Shown here piece after piece: positions 54,876 through 64,000 of a stretch of 64,000 bases of DNA (its first letter is position 1; each line of letters begins with the position of its first letter). The translations under genes and the position numbers were made by a program. This DNA is from Metridium senile (Eukaryota > Cnidaria > Anthozoa > Actiniaria > Metridiidae). The stretch spans positions 3,628,501 to 3,692,500 of the forward strand of contig OX459101.1 of assembly GCA_949775045.1 (NCBI GenBank). Direction: 5' to 3'. Below the pieces are notes generated by a model. That model made no database searches, was not told where the DNA came from, and saw only the letters and a program-made list of their open reading frames with translations.

Positions 54876-55877
54876 ATGAACAAGACGCAATACTATGAAT
54901 ATCTTCTACACGAACTCTCCATCAGACACAAAGGTCGTGTCAGTGTTGCTTCGTCCATAGCCATCGTCTTCGCCCTCCTTGCATGGGGACTCAACTTCAC
55001 GGTGTGTTTTTCCGTCATTCGAAACAGAAGACTCCACACATTAACAAACTTCTTTCCCGTGTTGCTGTCCTTCGCTGATCTCTCTTGGGAGGTGACAGTT
55101 ATGCCTTTATGGATAGACGTTTTGATCAACGGTAAAATGCGTTTCTCTCAAAATGGATGCAATTTCACAGGTTTTATGTCAATGTTCTACCACATTGCGA
55201 AAGTTTTTACCATCTACTTGATTTCCATCAACCGCGCCTGTAATATTTACTTGCCAGCGGTTTACCCCAAAATATACCACAAATGGTCGTCTATTGCCAT
55301 GGTGATAGCCACGTGGTGTCTTGCACTGATCATCGCCGTTGTCATAACAACAGTTACCACAGCAACGTTCGAGTTTCATCCTGGTAGAGGCATGTGCTTG
55401 ATGACATTTCAAGATCTCAACACCATAAGATATTTAGTGGCCGCCATGTTTGTTTTCTGCGCTGTATTACCGCTGTGCATGAATATTCTGTGTCACATTA
55501 AGGCCTTCCACGAACTCAAAGAACATAAACGAGAAACTAGAGGCAAGATTCGAATCCAAATCTTTGGTGTTCCAGAGATGCCTAAAGAAGACCATGACAC
55601 TACCACTAGTCGAGAAGAAATACAATCGACTAGAACATTACTCGGCGTCATTTATGGCTTCTCGCTGTGTATTCTTCTTACTACAAGTATTATCATGGCG
55701 GACGTTTATCGACCTTACTTTCTTGATCGTGGAACACACCTTGCGTTGACGTTCTTTACCTTCGTAAATAGTATTCTAAATCCATTGATCTTCGCGCGTA
55801 CTAATAAGGAGTTTCGCGAGGTTGTGGTGGTGATGTTAGGTTGTAAGTGGAGTAGAAGAATTATCCACGTGCAGTAA
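54876..55877 (+). CDS. Class A (rhodopsin-like) G-protein-coupled receptor, single exon
   Basis: A 333-residue intronless receptor in the plasma membrane. It has seven hydrophobic segments at roughly residues 25-48, 58-80, 102-124, 140-162, 188-210, 253-276 and 288-309. Family marks: an N in TM1 (GLNFTVC); LSFADL in TM2, equivalent to LAxAD; a cysteine (NGC) before TM3 and another (GMC) in extracellular loop 2 for the conserved disulphide; and NPLIF in TM7 as the NPxxY variant, followed by an amphipathic helix-8-like RTNKEFREVV. The DRY box at the end of TM3 is NRA (ISINRACNIY). An N-glycosylation site lies at the N-terminus (NKT). The chosen ATG is the first in the frame, and the hydrophobic profile needs no upstream exon. 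The stop codon lies in the first unit of a 51-bp satellite. Single-exon class A receptors of this kind are abundant in cnidarians. The ligand and subfamily are unknown. Confidence 0.92.
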   Translation: MNKTQYYEYLLHELSIRHKGRVSVASSIAIVFALLAWGLNFTVCFSVIRNRRLHTLTNFFPVLLSFADLSWEVTVMPLWIDVLINGKMRFSQNGCNFTGFMSMFYHIAKVFTIYLISINRACNIYLPAVYPKIYHKWSSIAMVIATWCLALIIAVVITTVTTATFEFHPGRGMCLMTFQDLNTIRYLVAAMFVFCAVLPLCMNILCHIKAFHELKEHKRETRGKIRIQIFGVPEMPKEDHDTTTSREEIQSTRTLLGVIYGFSLCILLTTSIIMADVYRPYFLDRGTHLALTFFTFVNSILNPLIFARTNKEFREVVVVMLGCKWSRRIIHVQ

Positions 55878-56476
55878 AGGCCGGCACACACTGGTGTAAT
55901 AACTAGCTGCGACATGCATGTACAGTAAAGGCCGGCACACACTGGTGTAATAACTAGCTGCGACATGCATGTACAGTAAAGGCTGGTACACACTGGTGTA
56001 ATAACTAGCTGCGACATGCACGTACAGTAAAGGCCGGCACACACTGGTGTAATAACTAGCTGCGACATGCATGTACAGTAAAGGCTGGTACACATTGGTG
56101 TAATAACTAGCTGCGACATGCACGTAAAGTAAAGGCTGGCACACACTGGTGTAATAACTAGCTGCGACATGCACGTACAGTAAAGGCCGGTACACACTGG
56201 TGTAATAACTAGCTGTGACATGCACGTACAGTAAAGGCCGGCACACACTGGTGTAATAACTAGCTGCGACATGCACGTACAGTAAAGACCGGCACACACT
56301 GGTGTAATAACTAGCTGCGACATGCACGTACAGTAAAGGCTGGCACACACTGGTGTAATAACTAGCTGCGACATGCACGTACAGTAAAGGCTGGCACACA
56401 CTGGTGTAATAACTAGCTGCGACATGCACGTACAGTAAAGGCCGGCACACACTGGTGTAATAACTAGCTGTGACAT
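55868..56476. repeat. 51-bp satellite, about 12 units, starting at the GPCR stop codon
   Basis: Units read cacgtacagtaaaggccggc, acacactggtgtaata and actagctgcgacatg. 51 bp is 17 codons, so the minus strand stays open and yields a false repetitive protein. The first unit overlaps the last codons and stop of the GPCR. Confidence 0.95.
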
Positions 56477-56722
56477 GTCGCTTCATGTGTGTCAATTGTT
56501 TTCATCGCTAATACAGACCAGATCGACTTTGTGCGACTTGTCGAAGAGGCTACATTTTCTCGACGGGACAAAAAAATTGATATATAAATTCAACGTGCCA
56601 CACGAAATTTATCGCTCAACAGGTCGCTTCGTGTGTATAACATGTTATGCCGGCTGGGATAATTCTTTCCAGAATTTTAGATCGAAGTTGCGTCTCATCA
56701 CATGCAACATTGGTATAACTGA

Positions 56723-56848
56723 ATAGTCCCGTTCACAGTTCCCTGCGCCATCTTGAAAGGTAGCCGGGCCTTTGCATCGAAACGAGAAGGACGTTGAGCT
56801 TGCAATGATAGAGACCTTTTAACACCTTGTGGGACAATTATGCACGTG
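56723..56848. mobile_element. GCGCCATCTTGAAAGG MITE, copy 4 (left half only)
   Basis: Begins atagtcccgttcacag and matches the family through cacc-ttgtgggacaatta, then breaks off. Confidence 0.8.
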
Positions 56849-57094
56849 CAACCTCGTGAGCGTGCGTTTCAGATCTATCCACAAGAGACCGTTTTCAAAA
56901 TGTTTGCGGTGTCCCCGCCGTGAACAATTTATTCGACTGAGTACGGACCGAAGGCCTAACCGAATAAATAAACCGCAGACCTAATGAAATGGCGGAAGCA
57001 AAACGGCGTCCGTAAAAATATAGTTATAGTAGTGAAGTTCATAACCAGAAGTGTCCGTATTGATAATAAACCAATACCCTATCACAAACGAATC

Positions 57095-57611
57095 CTATAC
57101 GAATTTTTTCTTATTCCTTTCTAAGTTACCCAAACAATGCCTCGACTGTTCAGCGAAACACCAACCTAAGGTCATCGCTGAACGCATTGTTTAATAATAA
57201 TAATAATAATAACTTTAATTCTTATATAGCCCATTACACTATTCTCAATGGTCTTTACAAATACTTAAAGTGAAAAAGTAGCTAAAAAAAGTAAAAATCT
57301 CAAGATATAACGTATAAAAATATAATAGCTAAAATGATGTAAAAATATAAATAATAACTAAAAGAAAAAATATATCATGTTAAATATCATGTCAATTAAG
57401 AAAATTTAGCCTCCGTTGCAGACGTCTTATGGTGTTCGCTTCCCTCCCCCAACGTCTGCCGGGTTTTGTGTTCCGTGACGTATAGCGTAATGCCATTGTA
57501 ACAAACAAACCATGGCTGAAACCCCAAAAAAGCGAACACCATAAGACGTCTGCAACGGAGGCTACGCATTGTTTGTGTAATTTAGAAAGGAATAAGGAGA
57601 AATTCGTATTA
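57095..57611. mobile_element. Inverted-repeat element with nested hairpin
   Basis: The outer block tacgaattttttcttattcc is mirrored at the right end (ggaataaggagaaattcgta). The inner 57409-57566 is a separate palindrome. Confidence 0.7.
57409..57566. mobile_element. Nested palindromic element
   Basis: The ends agcctccgttgcagacgtct, followed by tatggtgttcgct, are mirrored precisely. Confidence 0.75.
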
Positions 57612-57692
57612 CCCACATATTTTCTTTCGGTCGTGCAATCGCCGCTTCAACCTTTTTTGAATTAGAAGTATATCCCACACAGATCGGCCGCT

Positions 57693-58108
57693 CATATTGG
57701 CCTTTTCCATATCGAGCAAGGGACTGGGTACGAGTGTGAAAAACTGATTTAATTATGGTTCCAGAAAAAATAACCCCGTCTCATGGGAGAGTAACCAAAT
57801 ATAACTGATCTTATTGACCAAGTTTCAGAACGTTTGGCTAAATAGAAAATAAATTATGAGCATCCAAACTCTGCCAAAATTACGGAGAAATGTATGGCGT
57901 CTTCCAAAACGTCCTACCAAACCATACATTCTTTGTATTTTCGAAAGAAAATTAAAATACCATAACTTCTTTGCAATTTGCATAAACTTGTTCAAACTTT
58001 CAATTCTTACTAATTTGTATTTGTTCTTTAGTGTGAAGGGGTTTATTTTTGAATTAAATTAATTTTGAGAAACTTGGTTCCAGTCCCTTGCTCGATATGA
58101 AAAAGGCT
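57693..58108. mobile_element. Inverted-repeat element
   Basis: Left ttttccatatcgagcaaggg and right cccttgctcgatatgaaaaa. AT-rich spacer. Confidence 0.7.
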
Positions 58109-58194
58109 AATTGTATATACTACGTGTGTGATAACTACTACATAGTCACTAAAAGTATCATAATGGTAGTAACAATTTTAATTCTATTTACTGT

Positions 58195-58452
58195 GGTTTT
58201 CCACTTTCTGCGAACTCAGATATTCCCACGGCTTATTGTGAAACACGTTTTTAGCTGCCGGCAATCAAAACTAATTAGTCGGTACCTTTTAAATCCTTGA
58301 TTGACGGCAGCTAAAAACGTATTTCACAACGAGCCGTAGCCTGATTTTCAGAGCGAGCCTGGGTCCTACGCCATCGCTTTCTCCCCAAATAGGACCCAGG
58401 CCCGCTCTGACAATCAGGCTAAACGAGCCGCAGAAAGTCGAAAACCGCAGTA
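58195..58452. mobile_element. Palindromic element interrupted by a second one
   Basis: Arms: actgtggttttccactttct, cacggcttattgtgaaacac and tttttagctgccg, mirrored on the right. The right arm is split by 58337-58423. Confidence 0.8.
58337..58423. mobile_element. Nested hairpin element with 9-bp target duplication
   Basis: Ends TAGCCTGA/TCAGGCTA, inner arms gagcgagcctgggtcct. Flanked by AACGAGCCG on both sides. The 9-bp duplication matches that of the element at 21440-21652. Confidence 0.82.
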
Positions 58453-58454
58453 AT

Positions 58455-59080
58455 GGTTTAAAGAAATCACTCTGTTAAAGATAAAGAAGTATACATAACT
58501 TTGTACATTTAGTAGACATTTGGACGCACAGTTCAGTGTAAGTTATAAGTGAAATTTCTAAAGATAAATAAATTGACAAACAAGTTGAAAAATATACAAT
58601 ATATCAATTTTAAGAGAAAAAAAAACCCCAGCAAACAAGGTTATCAACAACAAAAAGAAACAAAAGTATAATCACAAGAGGACTGAAACTAAAATATGAA
58701 GACGTTTTAAAACTCGATCAGCTACGCCCATCGAGTAGTAATAAGCAAATCGTTTTTCAAACAATGGATTTATCTGGCAAAAACAAAAACATGACCCAAA
58801 AGCCTCGACTTGAATCCATTGTTCAAATCATTTTACATAAAAAGCCGTTGAAAAAGTTAACGTTGACCAACAACGGTTTTTTTTCAAAAACAACCATTTC
58901 ATTTGGCTTCAGTATTCGGCGGCTTCAAGAGGTGCGTCTGCTGTCAATAGTTCCAGCGGTATCTATCCGCATAGCGGCATCTGTACATCCAATATGCTGT
59001 ACATCATGTTCAAAAAGGTTTCCCAAGAGAATAGGTCATTCCAAGATCAAATATGCTTACAATAATTATTCTCGTTAAGA
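58455..59080. other. No gene seen
   Basis: A 104-residue open frame (58764-59078) has no recognisable domain and no splice context. Confidence 0.4.
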
Positions 59081-59082
59081 AC

Positions 59083-59690
59083 TTGGGAGGTTATTTTGAG
59101 ATATTATTGGTATAAGGTGCTTACAATTATTATTTTGTGGAGAACATGGAGGTTATTGTTGAGATATTATGGCATACATCTAAACACGAACAATCGAGGT
59201 GCTTACAATTACTATTCTCTTTGAGAAGATGGAGGTTATTGTTGAGATATTATGGGCATACATGTAAACACGAATAATCGAGGTGCTTACAATCATTATT
59301 CTTGTGAAGAACTTGAAGTTATTTTTGAGATATTATGGCATACATCTAAACACGAACAATCGAAGTGCTTACAATCACTATTCTCGTCAAGAAGATGGAG
59401 GTTATTGTTGAAATATTATGGGAATACATCTAAACACGAATAATCACTATTCTCATCGAGAAGATGGAGGTTATTGTTGAAATATTATGGGCATACATCT
59501 AAACACGAATAATCACTATTCTCATCGAGAAGATGGAGGTTATTGTTGAAATATTATGGGAATACATCTAAACACGAACAATCAAGGTCCTTACAATCAC
59601 TATTCTCGTCGAGAAGATGGAGGTTATTGTTGAGATATTATGGGCATACATCTAAACACAAACAATTGAGGTGCTTACAATCATTATTGT
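59083..59690. repeat. GAGGTTATT tandem repeat, about 7 units of 60-95 bp
   Basis: Units hold gaagatggaggttattgttg, agatattatgg, catctaaacacgaa and aggtgcttacaatcattatt. Two shortened units lack the caatcgaggtgcttac part. A solitary related unit is at 27995-28085. Confidence 0.9.
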
Positions 59691-59827
59691 CAAAAGCAAC
59701 ATCAAAGTTGGCCCCTCGATTATTAATGCTTAGGAAATGTATACCTATAATTCCATCTGTCTTGGAATGACCTATTGCTACAGCCAACCTATCTTCAAAC
59801 AGCGGTATGTATATATAGTATTATGGT

Positions 59828-59908
59828 TTATTTTTTGTAGACAACTTTATCTTGTTTAGTAAACTTTGTCATTTCCTTGTCACCAACCCCACATGTGCCA
59901 ACACCAAC
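59828..59908 (-). CDS. SMNDC1: SMNDC1 last exon
   Basis: Twenty-six codons and stop: VGVGTCGVGDKEMTKFTKQD and VVYKK. The GVGTCG motif continues the preceding exon exactly in phase 0. Confidence 0.93.
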   Translation of the reverse strand, partial: VGVGTCGVGDKEMTKFTKQDKVVYKK

Positions 59909-62900
59909 CTACATAAATATACAATGTAATGGAATTAAGAACCTGGGCACGACAGTTTAAGCCCAATGGAGGTTATTCTAGGTCAATTATGTCTAACATA
60001 CCTATGGATTTACTAACTGAATTTTTTCGCCCATAATGTTTGTAGTCTTAACATTTTCAGTGGATCGAGATTTCATTCACTTTGTCTGTTGCTTGTATTT
60101 GTTTGCTTGTTTGTTTGGTTCTTTGTTAGTTTGCTCGTTTGTTTGTTAGTTTGCTCGTTTGTTTGTCTGTTTGTGTTTGCTTGCTTTTTGGGTGGATGTC
60201 TGTTTGCTTGTGTTTTGTTTGTTTGCTTGTTTTATGTTTGGTTGTCTATTTGTTGGTTGGTTTAGCCATTTGCTTTTTCATTTATCATTGATTTATATAA
60301 TTATACATTTAACTTATTTTTATTTATTGATTCATTATTTCATTTGCTTAAGCGTCCATTTACAATGTATTGGTTTCTTTGTTTATTTTCACTCATAATT
60401 ATCATTATCATAATTACCTATAATAATAATAACAAATAATAATAATGCATAATAATATTATACTTACGCGGCCAGTGAGTGTTTCTGGAGAAGCGAATAT
60501 ACTTTTCTTGGACACGCCTTTTAAATTAGATCCCTTTTTGGAGCTACTACCACCCTAAATCAAAAACAATACATGATAGGCCTTTATCTCACCCGCAGGA
60601 ATCACTTTCATGGGCTTCCTGTTTAGGAAATGGAAGAGGGAGAATGGGTATGAGATTCTCCTTTCTTGTTCTCAGTCCCTCACGGTCAATAAAAAATTGC
60701 CAAATCCCCCAATCAAATATCCAATGGTCCGACCCTAATCCACTCTTGACTAGTATCGCACTGTTATGTCACAAATATTTTAAGTACATAGAGGATATAA
60801 CATGGTGGTGCAATGATATAAATTTTATTATTATATATCCTATTCAAACTCGTTTTCTTATTGGTCGAGAGCACGTCACGTGGAGAGAAATAAATCGATC
60901 TATTCCCCGCGCGGGTAATAAATCCACGTGAGAGGGGAATAAATCCACGTGATCAGGTCAAAGTCCATCGAAAGTTCGTGTGGCACGTTTGCAAACTCAA
61001 TGTAACCACCAATTTAAACTCCAACTTATAAGTAAACAACAAACATTTTCACTTAAAATAAAATATTACATGTACATTATTGTCATTTGACATTTTTTGG
61101 TCGACTAAAAACTTTGTAATATCATATTACATTTCAATTTTCTCCACGCTTTGTAATTCATAACGAATTTTTTTTCGTAAATAAAAAATTTTCAAAATGG
61201 AGTGAAAATTCTTCTTCGTTTGAATAGGGTATATAATAAAACACTTAATGACTGATCCCTCGGGAAATCAGTTAGTTTTGTTTCCCTCGAATCTCAATGT
61301 TTCCCTCGGCCGGAGCCTCGGGAAACATTGGGATTCTCGGGAAACAAAACTAACTGTTTCCCTCGGGACCAGTCATTAAGTGCTTATTTTAGAATGGTGA
61401 AAACAATATTTTACAAGCAAGCTTCTTTTTTATTATATGGACGAAAAACATTTTTTTTAGGACACACGCTTACATACGGGACATTTGGTTCATAATATAT
61501 CTTCACTAGTGAAAATATGGAACATGTGAGTGCTTTTAGTTTCCAGTGAAACACCATTATAATTATCATATTTAGTATATAAAAACACTGATGTTAGGGA
61601 TAGAAAGCTATCAAGTGTTCAAGTTATTCTGTGTTGTTTGTAGTCCACAAAACTATTTTAAAGGCCTCGATTATTCGCCTATCACCTTTTAATTTTATTA
61701 TTTTAGGTTTATTATATGGATAAGGTCTGTAGATCGAACAGAAATTTTAGCATTGAATTGCCGTTTGTATAATTACCTTGGAGTTTTTAAAGAAGTCTAA
61801 CCATCTATTTTTCTCTTGTTCTCTTTGTTCTCCCAGTTCCTATTAACAATATTATCAGGGAGTGTTTTTGTATTATAAATATATTGACAGATGGATGAAT
61901 AAGAGGACGGATGGATGGATAATTAAATGGATGAATAAATGGATGAACAATGAAATAAATTATTGAATGAATAAATGATTAAATTGATGAATGAATGAAT
62001 GATTGAATGAATGCATGGATGAATGAATAAATGAATGGATGGAAGACTTGATGCATGAATGGATATGTGTATGTATGAATGAATGGATGGATGAATGAAT
62101 GAATGAATGAATGAGTGGATGAATGAATGACTTGATGATTGAATGAATGGAAGAAAGAAAGAAAGAAAGAATGGATGAATGAATGATTACCTGAATGGTT
62201 GAATGAGGGAATGAATAAAGAAATGAATAAAGAAACAAAACAGACAGATGAGAATCAATCATTGACAATTACCTTCATTCGTTGTTGCTTTTTGGCCATC
62301 TTTTTTCGCTTTTGTTCTCGTAATTCATCTTTTTCTTTTCTGTTTAAAACAACACAAAATAAACTTTCAGGAGCTCATTAACTGGAGTATACAACTCACG
62401 TAACTCCTTTAGGAGTTATCATTTTTCCAGACCATCTATATTTTAATAGAACAGATTTCAAGCCAAGTAATTTCGCCATAACAAATCAAATTTCGAGGTC
62501 CTTGCCTTCGTCATATATACATAAATTTAATTTTTCATCAACAAAAACAAATGGAGGACAGAAGTGAAATATGAATCTAAAAATAGCCAGTAGGAGAACT
62601 CAAGTACTAGTTGTCAACTCCAAGAAATGGGCTCCTGACTTTACTTAATTTTGCCATCAACAAAATAAATGTAAATTATCAACCATGAAAAGTGTGCCAT
62701 TCCTTATTTCTTTCCCAAAAAATAGCATAAATACATAATCATCAGTTAAAAACCCATCGACAGATGAGTTTGGGGTTAGGTGTCGGGTGAGCGAAGTGTT
62801 AGCCTGAGCCGAAGTGAGGAGGTAACAATGGCAACCAGATCACAACTCACCACGGACACCTGTCACACTGAAAATCGGTGGAAAACTATACTTACCTAGC

Positions 62901-63900
62901 GTAACGGATCTCAAGGGAGGGAAAGGAGGGGAAAAACAATTGCAAACCATCCAGCAACTCACTGCAAACATGCAAACCGAGCCAATGCCTTAAGGTGCAA
63001 GAGGCCCCCAGAAGCGTATGAGATACACCGCTGGCCGGAACGATGCCTGTCTCGGTTTTTAACTTTGCCTAAATTACGTTCAGCCACATAACAATCTTTC
63101 TTTGACAGAGGGAGGGAGGGGAGGGGTACATTAGGGTGATAGCTACAGTAGATACCTTGATATTTTTTTGTTTGATCCTGATGACGAGGCAGAAGCATCT
63201 CCAGTGTCGCTGAATGATCTTTTCTGTCCTGCAGTAACACCAGTAACACCTCGTAGTGACATTGTCTAGAGAAATAATGTGATATCAATGAAAACCATGT
63301 GTGATATCAGTGTGAGTTACAGTGTACTACTTAACAATTATTCCCTGAAGGCGAAGTGGTTATCAGGCGAATATTTACTGAGCCGCAAGTCTTTTAATGA
63401 AATAATTGTTTTAGTATATAATACATAATATATAATACACAATTCATAACCGAAGAAAATAATAAAGAAATGCAAATTATTGTATAAAATAAAAATTTAT
63501 TGCATAATATTACAAAGCGTGACAAGACACACAAACTGCAGAGGTAGATATGGTTCAATATGAGAACTGTGAAAAAGACTATTACTTTAAGGGGCCGACC
63601 ATTTAAGGGGGAGGGGGGGATTTTTTAAAATTTCTATACCTTTTTTTCCCCCTTACAATAGTGCAGGAATTTTTTTTATTGCATTTGTGCTGCATGAAAT
63701 TTTTCCGCCCTTCAGGCTGTGCAGGGATTTATTTTTAAAATCACCCACCCCACCCCTCAAAAGTTAAATGGTCGGCCCCTAAAGTTAAGAGGGGTGTTTT
63801 ATTTGCTCCTACCTTAACTATATCTGTGTTTCCATAATCAAAGGTTACAGTACATGTTGTTACATCATCTGATATTAAGTCAATAGTCGCAGGATAATAA
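59828..63900 (-). CDS. SMNDC1: Survival motor neuron-related splicing factor 30 (SPF30/SMNDC1), C-terminal six exons
   Basis: A nuclear splicing factor. In other animals SMNDC1 binds dimethyl-arginine on Sm/snRNP proteins through a Tudor domain and is needed for U4/U6.U5 tri-snRNP recruitment. Exons, 5' to 3': 63900-63813, 63265-63156, 62339-62273, 61839-61777, 60554-60468, 59908-59828. All have AG/GT borders and join in frame (164 residues plus stop). The sequence shows the second half of the Tudor fold (YYPATIDLIS ... VTFDYGNTDIVK), a Ser/Gly-rich linker, a basic KRKKMAKKQQRMKELGEQRE coiled coil with WLDFFKNSK, then KKSIFASPETLTGR and the C-terminal VGVGTCGVGDKEMTKF. The N-terminal part (about 70-75 residues, including the start of the Tudor domain) lies right of the window. 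Introns hold a GAAT/GGAT microsatellite and two mobile elements. Identification is by motif recognition and exon continuity. Confidence 0.92.
60085..60290. repeat. Degenerate (TTTG)n repeat
   Basis: Loose ttgtttgcttgtttgtttg runs in the last SMNDC1 intron. The open frame here is an artefact of it. Confidence 0.8.
60468..60554 (-). CDS. SMNDC1: SMNDC1 exon: KKSIFASPE motif
   Basis: Twenty-nine codons ending VSKKSIFASPETLTGR, the most conserved C-terminal motif of the family. Confidence 0.93.
61226..61392. mobile_element. Palindromic MITE in SMNDC1 intron
   Basis: The ends aaaacacttaatgactg and tccctcggg blocks are mirrored around ggccggagcc. Confidence 0.75.
61777..61839 (-). CDS. SMNDC1: SMNDC1 exon: coiled coil end
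   Basis: Twenty-one codons: ELGEQREQEKNRWLDFFKNS and K. The W-x(2)-F-F-x-N pattern is family-typical. Confidence 0.92.
61880..62215. repeat. (GAAT)n/(GGAT)n degenerate microsatellite
   Basis: About 330 bp of gaatgaatggatgaat-type tetranucleotides in an SMNDC1 intron. Confidence 0.92.
62273..62339 (-). CDS. SMNDC1: SMNDC1 exon: basic coiled coil
   Basis: KEKDELREQKRKKMAKKQQR and two more residues. Lysine/glutamine-rich helix typical of this family. Confidence 0.88.
63156..63265 (-). CDS. SMNDC1: SMNDC1 exon: Ser/Gly linker
   Basis: Thirty-six codons plus 2 nt (TMSLRGVTGVTAGQKRSFSD and on). Phase agrees with both neighbours. The acceptor lies next to a mobile-element remnant. Confidence 0.8.
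63330..63560. mobile_element. Relative of the element interrupted by Harbinger (empty site)
   Basis: In inverted orientation it matches both flanks of the Harbinger insertion (ataaccacttcgccttc, agtaaatatt) and the sequence at 30100-30300 (ttacaaagcgtgacaag, tttattgcata). Confidence 0.7.
63588..63785. mobile_element. Palindromic MITE in SMNDC1 intron
   Basis: Ends aggggccgaccatttaa / ttaaatggtcggcccct, with pyrimidine/purine-rich inner arms. It ends about 28 bp from the Tudor exon donor. Confidence 0.8.
63813..63900 (-). CDS. SMNDC1: SMNDC1 exon: Tudor domain core
   Basis: Twenty-nine codons. YYP and FDYGN carry the aromatic residues of the methyl-arginine cage. Donor AAG|GTAGGA. Confidence 0.92.
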
Positions 63901-64000
63901 CTGAAAGAGAAATATTACACTTAGCTTATCCATATAATATCATAGTACTCAAGCTACTTAAGGCCTGGGTTTTAAACTGATATCCGATAAAATCAATTTT

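Noticed and set aside
55715..56495. Minus-strand repetitive 'protein' of 219-253 residues
   Set aside because: It is the antisense of the 51-bp satellite and the GPCR 3' end. 51 is divisible by 3, so frames remain open by chance.
58764..59078. 104-residue plus-strand frame
   Set aside because: No domain resemblance, and runs into the 59-kb tandem repeat.

Overview
The window is a piece of an AT-rich, intron-bearing animal genome crowded with small mobile elements. Class A and adhesion GPCRs, a vWA domain, a Tudor splicing factor, a PIF/Harbinger element and a Crypton-like exon, together with long introns and many short palindromic elements, fit a marine invertebrate, most likely a cnidarian such as an anthozoan. 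That assignment is an inference from gene content only.

Three host protein-coding genes can be supported. (1) Positions 1-10880, minus strand: thirteen consecutive exons of an adhesion GPCR. Every exon phase joins in frame (585 complete codons). The order is vWA domain, Ser/Thr-rich linker, GAIN domain, GPS cleavage motif, then TM1 to the start of TM5. The 5' exon(s) with the signal peptide were not found, and TM6-TM7 lie beyond the left edge. (2) Positions 54876-55877, plus strand: a single-exon class A (rhodopsin-like) GPCR whose stop codon sits inside the first unit of a 51-bp satellite. (3) Positions 59828-63900, minus strand: the last six exons of an SMNDC1/SPF30-type Tudor splicing factor, with its 5' end beyond the right edge.

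Between these genes (about 11-54 kb) I see no further host genes. The sequence is built of tandem satellites (76-, 37-, 51-, about 125-, about 67- and 33-bp units and others), microsatellites, and more than thirty terminal-inverted-repeat or foldback elements, several nested inside each other. The only element with recognisable proteins is a 3.8-kb PIF/Harbinger transposon (30301-34105). It has a Myb/SANT-like gene and a DDE transposase gene, both broken by frameshifts. An exon resembling the start of a Crypton-type recombinase lies at 29961-30074.

Several insertions are precise enough to read their target-site duplications. Two long palindromes are bounded by TTAA. Two hairpin elements have 9-bp duplications. 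One family uses 4-bp duplications (TTAG/TAAG), with an empty-site paralogue in the same window. The Harbinger element has a 3-bp ATT duplication, also with an empty-site paralogue. The most unusual structure is a 2.7-kb foldback element (50683-53361) whose arms are arrays of a roughly 15-bp motif in mirrored orientation.
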